44,599 nucleotides of DNA from Clostridia bacterium (GCA_030537395.1 JAUNMW010000008.1:1-44599), one strand, 5' to 3'; positions 18,449-27,425 are shown, counted from the stretch's first letter. Numbers and translations are program-made. Notes: generated by a model from the sequence alone, not told the origin.

Positions 18449-19607
18449 TTTTGAAACGGTGGTAAAAAGGCGGCCCGCCAACTTAAAGCGCATGTTTACG
18501 CCCCAGGCTGTCATCGATCACGGAAATGTGAGCTTTGACGGCGCGGAGCCGGATTATCCCACCGCCCCGGTGATCCGTGAGGCGGTAAAAAGCCTGGCGG
18601 AAAACGGCCTGTACGGCTTTACTATCATGGATTCAGTCTATCAGGACGCTGTGTGCTGGTGGATGCAAAACAGCCGGGGAACGAAAATCAGCCCTGACTG
18701 GATGGTGCCCACGTTGGGCACCATCCACGGCCTGTCCTCCGCCATCCGGCTGTTTTTGCCCAAAGAGGATGATGCGCTGCTGGTAATGCCCCCGGTCTAC
18801 AACCGCTTCGCCCAGGCGGCGGACAGGCTGAAGCGGCCCGTGGTTTCCTGCCCCCTGATCCAGGGAGGAAGCCGGTATGAAATCGATTTTGAAAGGATGG
18901 AAGCGCTGCTGCGGGCCGGGAATGTGCGGCTGATGGTGGTCTGCAATCCCCACAATCCCATCGGGCAGATTTGGAAACGGGAAGAATTGGCCCGTATCGC
19001 GGCGCTGGCGAACCGGTATCACGCGGTCATTTTTTCGGATGAAATTTTCGCTGACAACTGCTTTACCGGTCTGCGGTGCGAAAGCTTCCTTGATGTCCGG
19101 GAGGTCTGGCCCCGGCTGATCGTATCCACTTCCCTGGGAAAATCCTTCGGGCTCACGGGGCTGAACCACGCCAATCTGCTGATTCCCGATCCAAAGCTGC
19201 GGGAAGCCATTGCCGATCGCCGCACCCGGGATCACTACGGCAGCATGGATCCCCTGGCTTACGAAGCGGTGCTGGCGGGATACAGTGAGGCGGGGCTTTC
19301 CTGGGTGCGGGCATCCAACCGGGTATGCGAAGAAAATATCCGGCTGATCAAAGAAGCGTTTGCGCGCCTTTTCCCCCAAAGCCGGGTGTACGGCGGGGAA
19401 GGGGCCTATGTGCTGTGGATCGATCTGAGGCCCTATTTCCCAGACGAGGAAAGCATGCTGGATTTTTTGTACAACAAAGCGTTTTTCCATGTGGACGGAG
19501 GCAGCGGCTACGGCGCGCCGGGCTTTATCCGCATGTGCGTGGCGTCGCCCGCCCGGTGCGTCAAAAAAGCGTTATCAGATTTGGAAACAGCTTGGAAGGA
19601 GAGATAG
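18438..19607 (+). CDS. MalY/PatB-type PLP enzyme (C-S lyase/aminotransferase)
   Basis: 389 residues, fold-type I aminotransferase family. CNPHNPIGQIW, SDEIFADN (Asp and Tyr/Asn side of the cofactor site) and K235 in STSLGKSFGLTG (PLP Schiff base) match the MalY/PatB cystathionine beta-lyase subgroup. Such enzymes split the C-S bond of cystathionine and related thioether amino acids to pyruvate, ammonia and a thiol, though some only transaminate. The ATG lies 11 nt inside the previous gene with no clear ribosome site, implying coupling. In this operon it would process a freed amino acid rather than a peptide. Substrate uncertain. Confidence 0.82.
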   Translation: MEFDFETVVKRRPANLKRMFTPQAVIDHGNVSFDGAEPDYPTAPVIREAVKSLAENGLYGFTIMDSVYQDAVCWWMQNSRGTKISPDWMVPTLGTIHGLSSAIRLFLPKEDDALLVMPPVYNRFAQAADRLKRPVVSCPLIQGGSRYEIDFERMEALLRAGNVRLMVVCNPHNPIGQIWKREELARIAALANRYHAVIFSDEIFADNCFTGLRCESFLDVREVWPRLIVSTSLGKSFGLTGLNHANLLIPDPKLREAIADRRTRDHYGSMDPLAYEAVLAGYSEAGLSWVRASNRVCEENIRLIKEAFARLFPQSRVYGGEGAYVLWIDLRPYFPDEESMLDFLYNKAFFHVDGGSGYGAPGFIRMCVASPARCVKKALSDLETAWKER

Positions 19608-19610
19608 AAA

Positions 19611-20552
19611 ATGCTGCTCATGGAAGAAAAACAGGTGCGGGAAATACTGACCCCCGAAAAGTGCATGGCCGCCATGCGGCAGGCCCTGGCGGACCTGGAA
19701 AGCGGAAAATGCGATATGCCCCAGCGCCTGATCTGCAAAATGCCCAACACCGCGGCCTTTGGCTTCATGCCTGCCTATGTGGGGGATTTTTTCGGGGCCA
19801 AGGTGATCGCCGCCTACGCGCCCAATATGGGCACGGAGTACCCTTCCCATATCGGCTATGTGATGCTGTTTGAAAGCGAGCACTGCACGGTGGCGGGGCT
19901 GATTGAAGCGGGCTCCATTACGGAAATTCGCACCGGCTGTGTGTCGGCTGTGGCAACGGATCTATTGGCCCGGAAGGATGCCCGTTCCCTGGCCCTCATT
20001 GGCGCGGGGGCCCAGGCCCGGTCCCACCTGGCGGCCATCCGGCTGATTCGGGACATTCAGGCTGTGCGGGTGTTTGATCTGAATCCGGCAGCGGCGGAAA
20101 AATTCAAAAAGGAAATGGAAGAAAAGTACGGATTGCCCGTTACTGTCTGCGGCAGCGCGGAAAGCGCCGTTCGGGACGCGGACATTATCTGCACCCTGAC
20201 TCCCGCCCAGGAAGCCTATTTAACGAAGGCCATGGTGAAGCCCGGAGCCCACGTGAACGCCGTTGGCACCTTCTCGCCCACCACCCGGGAAGCGGCCTCC
20301 GATCTGGTGGCGGCATCCCGGCTGTACGCGGATCAAACGGCGGCCTGTAAAAAGGAAAGCGGCGAATACCTGGCGCCTTTGCGGGAAGGGTTGATCACAG
20401 AAAACCATATCATCGGTTCGGTGGGCGAATTGCTACTGGGCAAAGTACCGGGACGGCAGACCGGCAGTGATATTACCCTGTTCGACGCCCTGGGCCTGGC
20501 GGTGGAGGACATCGCCGCGGCCAGGCTGGTATACCTGGAGGCCGCAAAATGA
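19611..20552 (+). CDS. Ornithine cyclodeaminase/mu-crystallin family protein
   Basis: 313 residues, the normal length. AGGAGAG sits before the ATG, three nt after the preceding gene. It shows the family's N-terminal GKCDMPQRL-type substrate segment, TGCVSAVATDLLARKD and the NAD(P)-binding LIGAGAQARSHLAAI around residue 125, then a DIICTLTPA stretch. Members convert ornithine to proline with loss of ammonia, or reduce cyclic ketimines, or act as alanine dehydrogenases; the sequence does not decide. Placed after a C-S lyase and before an M61-like peptidase, it should act on a residue released from imported peptides. Ketimine reduction would pair well with the MalY-type enzyme, since C-S lyase substrates give sulfur ketimines. 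Confidence 0.85.
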   Translation: MLLMEEKQVREILTPEKCMAAMRQALADLESGKCDMPQRLICKMPNTAAFGFMPAYVGDFFGAKVIAAYAPNMGTEYPSHIGYVMLFESEHCTVAGLIEAGSITEIRTGCVSAVATDLLARKDARSLALIGAGAQARSHLAAIRLIRDIQAVRVFDLNPAAAEKFKKEMEEKYGLPVTVCGSAESAVRDADIICTLTPAQEAYLTKAMVKPGAHVNAVGTFSPTTREAASDLVAASRLYADQTAACKKESGEYLAPLREGLITENHIIGSVGELLLGKVPGRQTGSDITLFDALGLAVEDIAAARLVYLEAAK

Positions 20553-21925
20553 GCGCCTGCCGCGTTACGCTGACCCCCTTTTCCGATGGGGCCCAAATTG
20601 AAAAGGTTTTGGTTCGTTATGAACTGGATGATCTGACCGTGGCCGCCGGGCAGGAATTGTTCCGGGCCCAATTGAACACCGTGTCCGTTCCCGGCGCGGA
20701 ACCTCGGGATGTGGCTGTCCGGGACGCGAAAGGGACTGTTGATTGCGAAACGGAGGAAACCAATCCCTATCCCATCGTATACCGCCATTGGAGCCCAAGG
20801 CGGGATATGGCGGGCCCCGTAACCATTCAATATACCGTGATTCCCTGTGAAGGGCTTCAATCCGGCCGTCACGGGCCCTATTTCCAATTCGCCCGGGAAG
20901 CGGGCGGGGTAAACGGGCCGGGGATCGCTTTCCTGATCGATCTTCCGGGCTGGACGGGCCGCGTTTCCCTGCATTGGGAGTTGTCCCATCTTCCGGAAGG
21001 CAGCCGGGGCGTATGCACCTGGGGCGAGGGAGATGTTTCCAAAGAGGGCTCCCTGGACGCGCTGCGGCAGATTTATTACGCCTTCGGCCCCGTGCAGGCC
21101 CGGACGGCGGGGGATTTCGGCTTTTACTGGCTGACGGAGCCCGATTTTGACGTGCGGGCGCTGGCGGATTTCACCAGGAAGCTGTTTGGCATCATGCAGG
21201 GATTTTTCCGGGACGATCAAAAGGTGTACCGCATTTTTATGCGCCATGATTGCACCGAAACCAGCGGCGGTACGGCGCTGGAGCGATCCTATATGTTCGG
21301 ATGGAACGATCATCAGCCTGTATCCGTGGCGGAAAAACAGAATTTGCTGGCCCATGAAATGGTGCACAACTGGCCCCATTTGCATGATGAGCCCTACGGC
21401 GTCACCACCTGGTACGCGGAAGGCACCGCGGAATACTATTCCATCATGATCCCCCTGCGGAACGGACTGATCACCAGAGAGCAGGCCTTATCAGAGATTC
21501 AGAAGCGCACCGACGGTTATTACACCAACCCCACCCGCCGTTTATCCAATCTGGAGGCCGCCAAAATCTGCTGGCAGGACCGCCGGGCCCAGCGCCTTTC
21601 CTATGGCCGGGGCATCTTCTTCCTGGCCAATACCGACGCGAAAATCCGTCGGGCTACGGACGATAAGGCATCCATTGACGACGTGGTGCTGGACATTTTG
21701 GAGCAGGGCAGAAATGGCGCCGCGCTGGGCAACGAAGTGTTTCTGGAAGCTGTAAAGCGCGTCAGCGGCATCGATGTGACCGAGGATTGGCGCGTGATGC
21801 ATGCGGGCGGCCACTTTGCCCCGGACCCGGACAGCTTTGACCGCTTGTTTTCCGTTGCGGAAGAAAAAGCCCCGGAAGCCGATACCGGCAAAGAGGCCCT
21901 TTCCTACCGCTGGGCCCTTCGATGA
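20549..21925 (+). CDS. M61-like (gluzincin) metallopeptidase
   Basis: 458 residues. The zinc motif HEMVH (H269, E270, H273) is followed 18 residues later by E291 in WYAEGTAEYY, the third ligand of gluzincins (M1/M61). The N-terminal half is a beta-rich domain, and the WYAEG-T-YY phrase resembles glycyl aminopeptidase (M61) rather than aminopeptidase N, which lacks room for its GAMEN block here. There is no signal peptide and no PDZ domain at the C-terminus, which many M61 members have. The ATG overlaps the previous stop (ATGA). It would take N-terminal residues from imported peptides. Family assignment is moderately sure; specificity is not known. Confidence 0.8.
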   Translation: MSACRVTLTPFSDGAQIEKVLVRYELDDLTVAAGQELFRAQLNTVSVPGAEPRDVAVRDAKGTVDCETEETNPYPIVYRHWSPRRDMAGPVTIQYTVIPCEGLQSGRHGPYFQFAREAGGVNGPGIAFLIDLPGWTGRVSLHWELSHLPEGSRGVCTWGEGDVSKEGSLDALRQIYYAFGPVQARTAGDFGFYWLTEPDFDVRALADFTRKLFGIMQGFFRDDQKVYRIFMRHDCTETSGGTALERSYMFGWNDHQPVSVAEKQNLLAHEMVHNWPHLHDEPYGVTTWYAEGTAEYYSIMIPLRNGLITREQALSEIQKRTDGYYTNPTRRLSNLEAAKICWQDRRAQRLSYGRGIFFLANTDAKIRRATDDKASIDDVVLDILEQGRNGAALGNEVFLEAVKRVSGIDVTEDWRVMHAGGHFAPDPDSFDRLFSVAEEKAPEADTGKEALSYRWALR

Positions 21926-21937
21926 AAGGAGGAACCC

Positions 21938-23938
21938 ATGAAAAAGCAATTTACGCCCGATGATCTTTGGCGTTTTTCCTATCTTTCCTGGCCCCAGGTA
22001 TCCCCGGACGGGGGGCTGGCCGCCGTGGTGATCAAGCGGCCCGATGAAAGCGGAGATTGCCAGCCCGCCGTGCGGGTGATCGATATGAAAAACGGGAACA
22101 CCGTCTATGAAACGGCGGCGGGCGTGCATGAAACTCAGCCCCGGTTCCTGCCTGACGGCGGCTGGGCCCTGCTGTGCGATTTTTCCGGGGAATACCAGGT
22201 GTGGACGGTAAAAAACGGGGTCCGGGAGCAAAAAACCACCCTGCGCCACGGCGTGAGTCATTATGATATTCAGGGCGATGCCATTGCTTTTGAAGCCATC
22301 CTGTGGCCGGAGGAAATTGACCACAACCTTTCATTCACCGAAATGACGGCGGAGGAAAAGGCCGCCTGGCAGGCGGAATTGGCCCTGCGTCCCTATGTGG
22401 CCGAGGACTTGACCTACAAAATGGACGAATGGTTCGGTATGCGCAAGGGCGAAATGCCCCGGCTGGGGCTGTGCAATGAGAAGGGGCAGCATCTGCTGCC
22501 GCAGGCAGGGGGAGAAAGCATTTATCCCGCGCTGTCGCCCGACGGTGAAGCCATCGCGTTTTTTGCTTATCCCTACGGCGGGGCCAGGGGACGCAATGCG
22601 GAACTGATGATCTGCCGGGACGATGGAACGCCCATGAAGCAGCTTTCCTTTGATCTTTCCCTTTCGCCTGCCCAGGCGCCGGTATTTTCTGCCGATGGAA
22701 AAAGGCTCTTTGCCCTTTGCGATCAATCTTTTGAAAACGGTTCGTCCCCGGTGATCGTCAGCTTTGATCCGGATACCGGGAAGCCCGCCTTCTATCCTGA
22801 TCTGACGGAGGAAACCGTTTGCGGCGGCGTGAATGAAATGGTGATCAGCCGGACGGAAAATGGGGAAAACGCCTCCTGCTTTGCCGTTACGGCAGATAAA
22901 ATCATTTTTCTCTCCGGCTTCCACGGGAAAACAAAGCTGTTTTCCGTTTCGCTGGAGGATCCGCAAAATGTTTCCGTTTTTTCAGATTCTTATTCCGATC
23001 TGACGGGCTTTGCCCTGAACGGACGGGGGGACCTGATCGTGCTGGCGGGAAGCGAAACCGCCCCCGCCGAGCTGTATGGAAACGGCAAACGATTGACTCA
23101 TGAACACGACTGGCTTTCGGAATACGCTTTGCCCGTCACCGAGGAAATCCGCATTCCGTCCCGGGACGGCAAAACGGAGCTGACCTACTTTTTTACCCAT
23201 CCCATCGGCGCTGTGGAGCCCGCTCCCGCGGTGCTGGATATCAAGGGCGGACCGGAAACTATGTACGGACGGGCCTACTGGCATGAATTCCACGCGCTGG
23301 CGGCGGCGGGCTTCGGCGTCATCCACGGCAATCCCCGGGGCAGCGCGGGCTATGGCAGGGCTTTCCGAAAAGGCGGCGTATGCTGGAAGGACGAGCCCAT
23401 GCACGATCTGATCGATATGTGCGAGGACGCCGCCAACCGGGGCTGGATCGATAAAAACCGCATAGGGGTCACCGGCGGCAGCTATGGCGGGTACATGACG
23501 CTCAAGCTGATCAGCAAAACCAAGTATTTCGCGGCCGCCGCGGGGCAAAGGGTGTTTGTCAACCCCGGCACCTCCTATGGCACGGGGGATGTGGGCTGGG
23601 TGTCCGCCGCAGGCGAGGTGCCGCCGCATTTTTCCATGCTGAATTATTTGGTCGATCGGGCCCGGGGCAGCAATGTGAGCCGGGTGGACAGGATCGATAC
23701 CCCGCTGCTGCTTCTGCACGGCTACAAGGATTACCGCTGCACCTTTGAGCAGGCGGAGCAAATGTTCATCGCCATGAAGGAGCGCAGGCCGGACGTTCCC
23801 CTGCGGCTGGTGATGTTCCCCAAGGAAAACCATGCCCTTACCCGCACCGGGAATATGAAAAATCAGGTGCGCCATTTACAGGAAATCGTGGATTGGATGA
23901 AGGCCTATTTGCTGGGAAGGGGGGAGCCCCATGAGTAA
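21938..23938 (+). CDS. S9 family peptidase 3
   Basis: 666 residues; AAAGGAGG lies six nt before the ATG. The N-terminal propeller begins FTPDDLWRFSYLSWPQVSPD, closely parallel to EDLRKVVWLSDPALSPDG of the S9 protein at 10275. The catalytic domain has IKGGPE, Ser515 in GGSYGGYM, Asp598 in HGYKDYRC and His632 in ENHALT. In the oxyanion segment the usual HGG is KGG (DIKGGPETM): the histidine is a lysine. With shared ends (ENHxLTRTG) and matching middle segments, this and the 10275 gene look like products of one duplication, now separated by seven genes. Cytoplasmic, no signal peptide. Confidence 0.88.
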   Translation: MKKQFTPDDLWRFSYLSWPQVSPDGGLAAVVIKRPDESGDCQPAVRVIDMKNGNTVYETAAGVHETQPRFLPDGGWALLCDFSGEYQVWTVKNGVREQKTTLRHGVSHYDIQGDAIAFEAILWPEEIDHNLSFTEMTAEEKAAWQAELALRPYVAEDLTYKMDEWFGMRKGEMPRLGLCNEKGQHLLPQAGGESIYPALSPDGEAIAFFAYPYGGARGRNAELMICRDDGTPMKQLSFDLSLSPAQAPVFSADGKRLFALCDQSFENGSSPVIVSFDPDTGKPAFYPDLTEETVCGGVNEMVISRTENGENASCFAVTADKIIFLSGFHGKTKLFSVSLEDPQNVSVFSDSYSDLTGFALNGRGDLIVLAGSETAPAELYGNGKRLTHEHDWLSEYALPVTEEIRIPSRDGKTELTYFFTHPIGAVEPAPAVLDIKGGPETMYGRAYWHEFHALAAAGFGVIHGNPRGSAGYGRAFRKGGVCWKDEPMHDLIDMCEDAANRGWIDKNRIGVTGGSYGGYMTLKLISKTKYFAAAAGQRVFVNPGTSYGTGDVGWVSAAGEVPPHFSMLNYLVDRARGSNVSRVDRIDTPLLLLHGYKDYRCTFEQAEQMFIAMKERRPDVPLRLVMFPKENHALTRTGNMKNQVRHLQEIVDWMKAYLLGRGEPHE

Positions 23939-25901
23939 GCGGCTGATGACCCTGGAGGACTGCATCGGCATCGAACGGCTGAACGGCGGCGATTGGCACG
24001 CGGAAAAGGGGCTGGTGTGCTGGGCCTCCAACCATACCGGCGGTGTGATGGTAAAAAATCTGAAAACCGGCGCGGAAACCAAATACACGGCGAGGGGCGG
24101 CGGCGAAGGGTATGCCCGCTTTTCCCCGGACGGAAAATACGTTTCCTTCCTTTCCTCTCTGCCCGGTAAGGGCCGCCAGGTGTGCATAGCTGATCTTGCC
24201 TCCGGCGAGGTAAAAGCGCTTACCTCCATAGCCGGCGCGGCCATGGAACCCCTCTGGAATCCGGATGGGAAGCACATCCTGTTTTCCTCCTCCCAGGAAA
24301 CGGCGGATCATACGGACGCCCCTTCCGACGAGCCTGTGGTGATCGAGGATTTCCATTACAAGGTGGACGGCGCGGGCTTTATCCGGCCCGACGGCCATGT
24401 GCAATTATTTTTGGCGGACGCGGAAACGGGGGAAACCCGGCAATTGACCCAAGGAGAAAGCGACTGGATGCATCCTTGCTTTTCCCCCGACGGGCGGTAC
24501 ATCGCCGCGGTGGGCAACCAGAACCGGCCCAAGGAGGAGAGCATCGGCTATGACCTGTTTGTGATGGATCTGCAGGCGGAGGATCCTCAATTTCGGCAGA
24601 TTTCCCAGGACCTGATCATGGTATCCTATCCCAATCCCATCCGGCCCGTGTTCATGCCGGATGGGCAAAGCATCATCATGGGTGTGCTGGACCCGCTCGC
24701 GGACCCGGCCCTGGGCTATCCTCCCGCCGTGCTGTATTCCTTCTCCATCGGCGGCGGCGAACCTGTGCGCCTGTTTCAGGCGGATGCAGGCTGCTTCCAG
24801 TGCGTGCAGTTTCCCTACAACGCATTCTGCGGAAATGGGCTGGATAAGGTGCAGCTTGATCCCGATACCGGCAGCGTTTATTTCGTTTCCGGCTGGCAGG
24901 GGCAGGCGAATCTGTACTGCCTGAAGCCCGGCGATTTGCATGCCCATCCCGTGCGCGTCGGCAAGCGGGTCATTCATGGGCTCAGCCGCATTCAGCAGGG
25001 CAAAATGATGATCGCCGAGGGGCTGACGGACCGGCCCGAAGCGTATATCCTGATCGATCTGAACGAGCCTGAGGCGGGCGAAACGCTGGTGCAGAGCGCA
25101 TCAGAAGTTTTAGCCGAATGCGAAATCACCCGAACGGAGGACTTTTTCTTTGCCACCCTGGACGGAGAAAGCCGGGTGCACGGCTTTGTTACCCATCCGG
25201 CCCGGCAGGAAAAGGGCAAAAAATATCCCGCCGTTTTGTATGTTCACGGCGGGCCCCACCCCTTCTACACCTATGGCTTCACTGCTGAATTCCAGGCCTG
25301 GGCGGCCCGGGGCTACGCCGTTTTGTGGTGCAATCCCCGGGGCAGCAGCGGCTATGGCAGCAGGCATCAAAACTATGTCCGCTCCGTGGACGGCAGCGCG
25401 TACACGGATATTCTGCAATTCACGGATGAAGCGCTGCGGCGCTTTGATTGGATCGATGAAAATCGGCTGGGCGTCACCGGGGGCAGCTACGGGGGCTACA
25501 TGACCAACTGGATCGCCTCCCATGCCAAACGCTTCAGGGCTTATATCACCCAGCGCAGCGTGGTCAGCGATTTGATCGGCTACGCCTCCTCCGATATGCA
25601 GGGAGACAGCAAAAAATATCCGAATTTTGAGGAATTCATGGTAAACGCCCTGCGCACGTCGCCCGTTTCCTACGCTGAAAACATCGATCGGCCTTTCCTG
25701 ATCCTGCATGGGGAGGATGATCTTCGCTGCCCGGTGGAGGGAGCCCATCAGTTGTTCACCGCCATCAAGGATACCCACCCCGATTTGCCCGTGCGTATGG
25801 TCATCTTCCCCCAAACGCCCCATGATCAGCCCAGGAATCCAACCCTGCTGCGGCGATACTATCAGGAAATGTACGATTGGTTTGACCGCTTCCTCATCTG
25901 A
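23931..25901 (+). CDS. S9 family peptidase 4
   Basis: 656 residues; a G-rich Shine-Dalgarno lies inside the end of the previous gene, with which it overlaps by 8 nt. The propeller has repeats such as RFSPDGKYVSFLSS and PCFSPDGRYIAAVG. The catalytic domain has VHGGPHPFYTYGF, Ser519 in GGSYGGYMTNW, Asp597 in HGEDDLRC and His631 in QTPHDQP. It resembles the common bacterial S9C acylaminoacyl-peptidase/dipeptidyl-peptidase group most closely of the four. It is the last gene of the operon; the next gene converges on it after 22 nt, and I see no strong terminator between them. Confidence 0.9.
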   Translation: MSKRLMTLEDCIGIERLNGGDWHAEKGLVCWASNHTGGVMVKNLKTGAETKYTARGGGEGYARFSPDGKYVSFLSSLPGKGRQVCIADLASGEVKALTSIAGAAMEPLWNPDGKHILFSSSQETADHTDAPSDEPVVIEDFHYKVDGAGFIRPDGHVQLFLADAETGETRQLTQGESDWMHPCFSPDGRYIAAVGNQNRPKEESIGYDLFVMDLQAEDPQFRQISQDLIMVSYPNPIRPVFMPDGQSIIMGVLDPLADPALGYPPAVLYSFSIGGGEPVRLFQADAGCFQCVQFPYNAFCGNGLDKVQLDPDTGSVYFVSGWQGQANLYCLKPGDLHAHPVRVGKRVIHGLSRIQQGKMMIAEGLTDRPEAYILIDLNEPEAGETLVQSASEVLAECEITRTEDFFFATLDGESRVHGFVTHPARQEKGKKYPAVLYVHGGPHPFYTYGFTAEFQAWAARGYAVLWCNPRGSSGYGSRHQNYVRSVDGSAYTDILQFTDEALRRFDWIDENRLGVTGGSYGGYMTNWIASHAKRFRAYITQRSVVSDLIGYASSDMQGDSKKYPNFEEFMVNALRTSPVSYAENIDRPFLILHGEDDLRCPVEGAHQLFTAIKDTHPDLPVRMVIFPQTPHDQPRNPTLLRRYYQEMYDWFDRFLI

Positions 25902-25923
25902 TTTGTTTTCCTGGCCCCGCTTC

Positions 25924-26883
25924 CTATCCATTCCGGCTTTCATACCGGAAGCGCATGCTGTCCCAGCCCTGCGGGCCGTTTTCTTCGGCTGGAAAATAAG
26001 CTTCGGTAAAGCAATGACGATCATGATTCCGGAAGAAAACGCCCATGCTTCCATCTGCGTAAATATGAAGAAGGACGCTGCGGCAATGCCGGCCGCGAAT
26101 ATTCTCGAAGCTGGATACGTCAATCTGGGGCACATCGTGCCAATCCACCCAGCAGATCCTCCGCCAGGTGTCCTTTCTGCCCCAGGCCCAGTCGCCGATA
26201 TGGGAATGACCGTAAAAGTGGATGCGTTCCGTTGGGGGCAGGGGAAGAAGCTGATCCATCAAATCGTGATCCCGGTTGCAGCCGGAAAAGCCGTAATGAC
26301 TGCAAGTGATCATGGGTTCGGTTTCCGTGGCCATTTTTGCCCGAAGCGCCTGGGCGGACGCGGCGGAATAAGGATAATCCTCCCGGCCCCAGGCGACGCG
26401 GGAATGGGTGACGCACCATTGGTTGGCCTGCGAAATATGGTCGCAGAGAAAATAAACGGGATACTTGCCGATTTCCGTGCGGAAATAAAAATCCTCGCAG
26501 CTGGCCGTGGTTTTCCAGCCGGGATGATCGCGCACCATTTCGTAAAACGGCATCCAGGGGGGCTGATCCCGATGGTTTCGGGAATAATCGTAATCATGGT
26601 TGCCGGTGGCGTAGCAAAGGGGAAGCTTCAGCGAAGCAAAGGCTTCCTCCTGCAGCTTGCACATGGCCGTCAGCCGATCCGGGTCCTGGCCTTCCACCGC
26701 GTCGCCCAGATACCAGATTTGATCAGCGGGACGCTCCAGCAGCTCAAAATCGGAAATCCCCGCTTCCAGGCATCGGCGCGTGTTTTCCGGCACCCCCTGC
26801 TGAAGGTCCGACAGAATCCAGACCTTGTGCTCCGCCCGGGCCAGGGATTCCTGATACAGCGCAAGAAACATATCTTGGCCCAT
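25924..26883 (-). CDS. Calcineurin-like metallophosphoesterase
   Basis: 319 residues from the ATG at 26883, which has GAGGTGAAGG upstream; a longer in-frame start at 26973 would run back into the preceding gene. The metallophosphoesterase motifs are in order: SDLQ (D26, with Gln28 where DxH usually has His), GD (60-61), GNHD (94-97), SH (H196) and GHSH (225-228). It should bind two metals and hydrolyse a phosphoester or nucleotide. Substrate unknown. It lies 25 nt after the PPC-domain gene, in the same transcription unit, and converges on the peptidase operon. Confidence 0.82.
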   Translation of the reverse strand: MGQDMFLALYQESLARAEHKVWILSDLQQGVPENTRRCLEAGISDFELLERPADQIWYLGDAVEGQDPDRLTAMCKLQEEAFASLKLPLCYATGNHDYDYSRNHRDQPPWMPFYEMVRDHPGWKTTASCEDFYFRTEIGKYPVYFLCDHISQANQWCVTHSRVAWGREDYPYSAASAQALRAKMATETEPMITCSHYGFSGCNRDHDLMDQLLPLPPTERIHFYGHSHIGDWAWGRKDTWRRICWVDWHDVPQIDVSSFENIRGRHCRSVLLHIYADGSMGVFFRNHDRHCFTEAYFPAEENGPQGWDSMRFRYESRNG

Positions 26884-26908
26884 ATCCTTCACCTCGCAAA
26901 ACGGAAAT

Positions 26909-27346
26909 TCATTGGAAGCTCCAAAACCCTGTGCCTGTTTCCGGATCAAACTGCCGATGGATTTCTCCTCCAACCACCGGCCTCAGCGCTATTTCCGCCG
27001 TATAGAGCACAGTAATGGATTTGATATGCCCCGCAGCCATGCGATGCTCATCCTCGTCCTTATATGAAAACACGGCATGGGTATGATGGCATAATTCCTT
27101 TTGATCGTTGATGATCACGTTTCCCGTCAGGGACACAAGCTCCAGCATCCCGTGGATCGTTTGCGTTTCAAAGGTGCGGCTTTCCGGTAAAAAAGTCTGT
27201 ATCTGCGCTTCGCTGCATCCTCCGATCCCACTAAAGACGGCGGATGAAATCCGTTCTTTCCGGCATATATCCAGAATGCCTCCTATGATTTCATCGCCTC
27301 TGTCCATCCGGATATATACTGTATCGCCGTATTTTCTGTAATCCAT
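26909..27346 (-). CDS. PPC (DUF296) domain protein
   Basis: 145 residues from the ATG at 27346, seven nt after GGAGG; an in-frame start 11 codons earlier is not supported. The sequence matches the plants-and-prokaryotes-conserved (PPC/DUF296, PD1-like) fold: RMDRGDEIIGGILDICR, then FSGIGGCSEAQI, LELVSLTGNVI and CHHTHAVFSY, the His-rich patch seen in bacterial members. Plant PPC proteins bind AT-rich DNA; bacterial single-domain ones form trimers of unknown role. It is first in a two-gene unit with the metallophosphoesterase. Confidence 0.82.
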   Translation of the reverse strand: MDYRKYGDTVYIRMDRGDEIIGGILDICRKERISSAVFSGIGGCSEAQIQTFLPESRTFETQTIHGMLELVSLTGNVIINDQKELCHHTHAVFSYKDEDEHRMAAGHIKSITVLYTAEIALRPVVGGEIHRQFDPETGTGFWSFQ

Positions 27347-27377
27347 GATATGCCTCCGCAAAATCTGATTGCTTTCC

Positions 27378-27425
27378 ATGGCCGTATTCCAAGGCCATTA
27401 TACCCTTTTTTCCGCGGATCGTCCA
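27378..27425 (-). promoter_or_regulatory. Promoter of the PPC/metallophosphoesterase unit, with small inverted repeat
   Basis: On the minus strand: -35 TGGACG (27420-27425), 17-nt spacer, -10 TATAAT (27397-27402). A 6-bp inverted repeat, ATGGCC (27378-27383) and GGCCAT (27393-27398), touches the -10 box and covers the start point, a possible operator. Confidence 0.55.
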
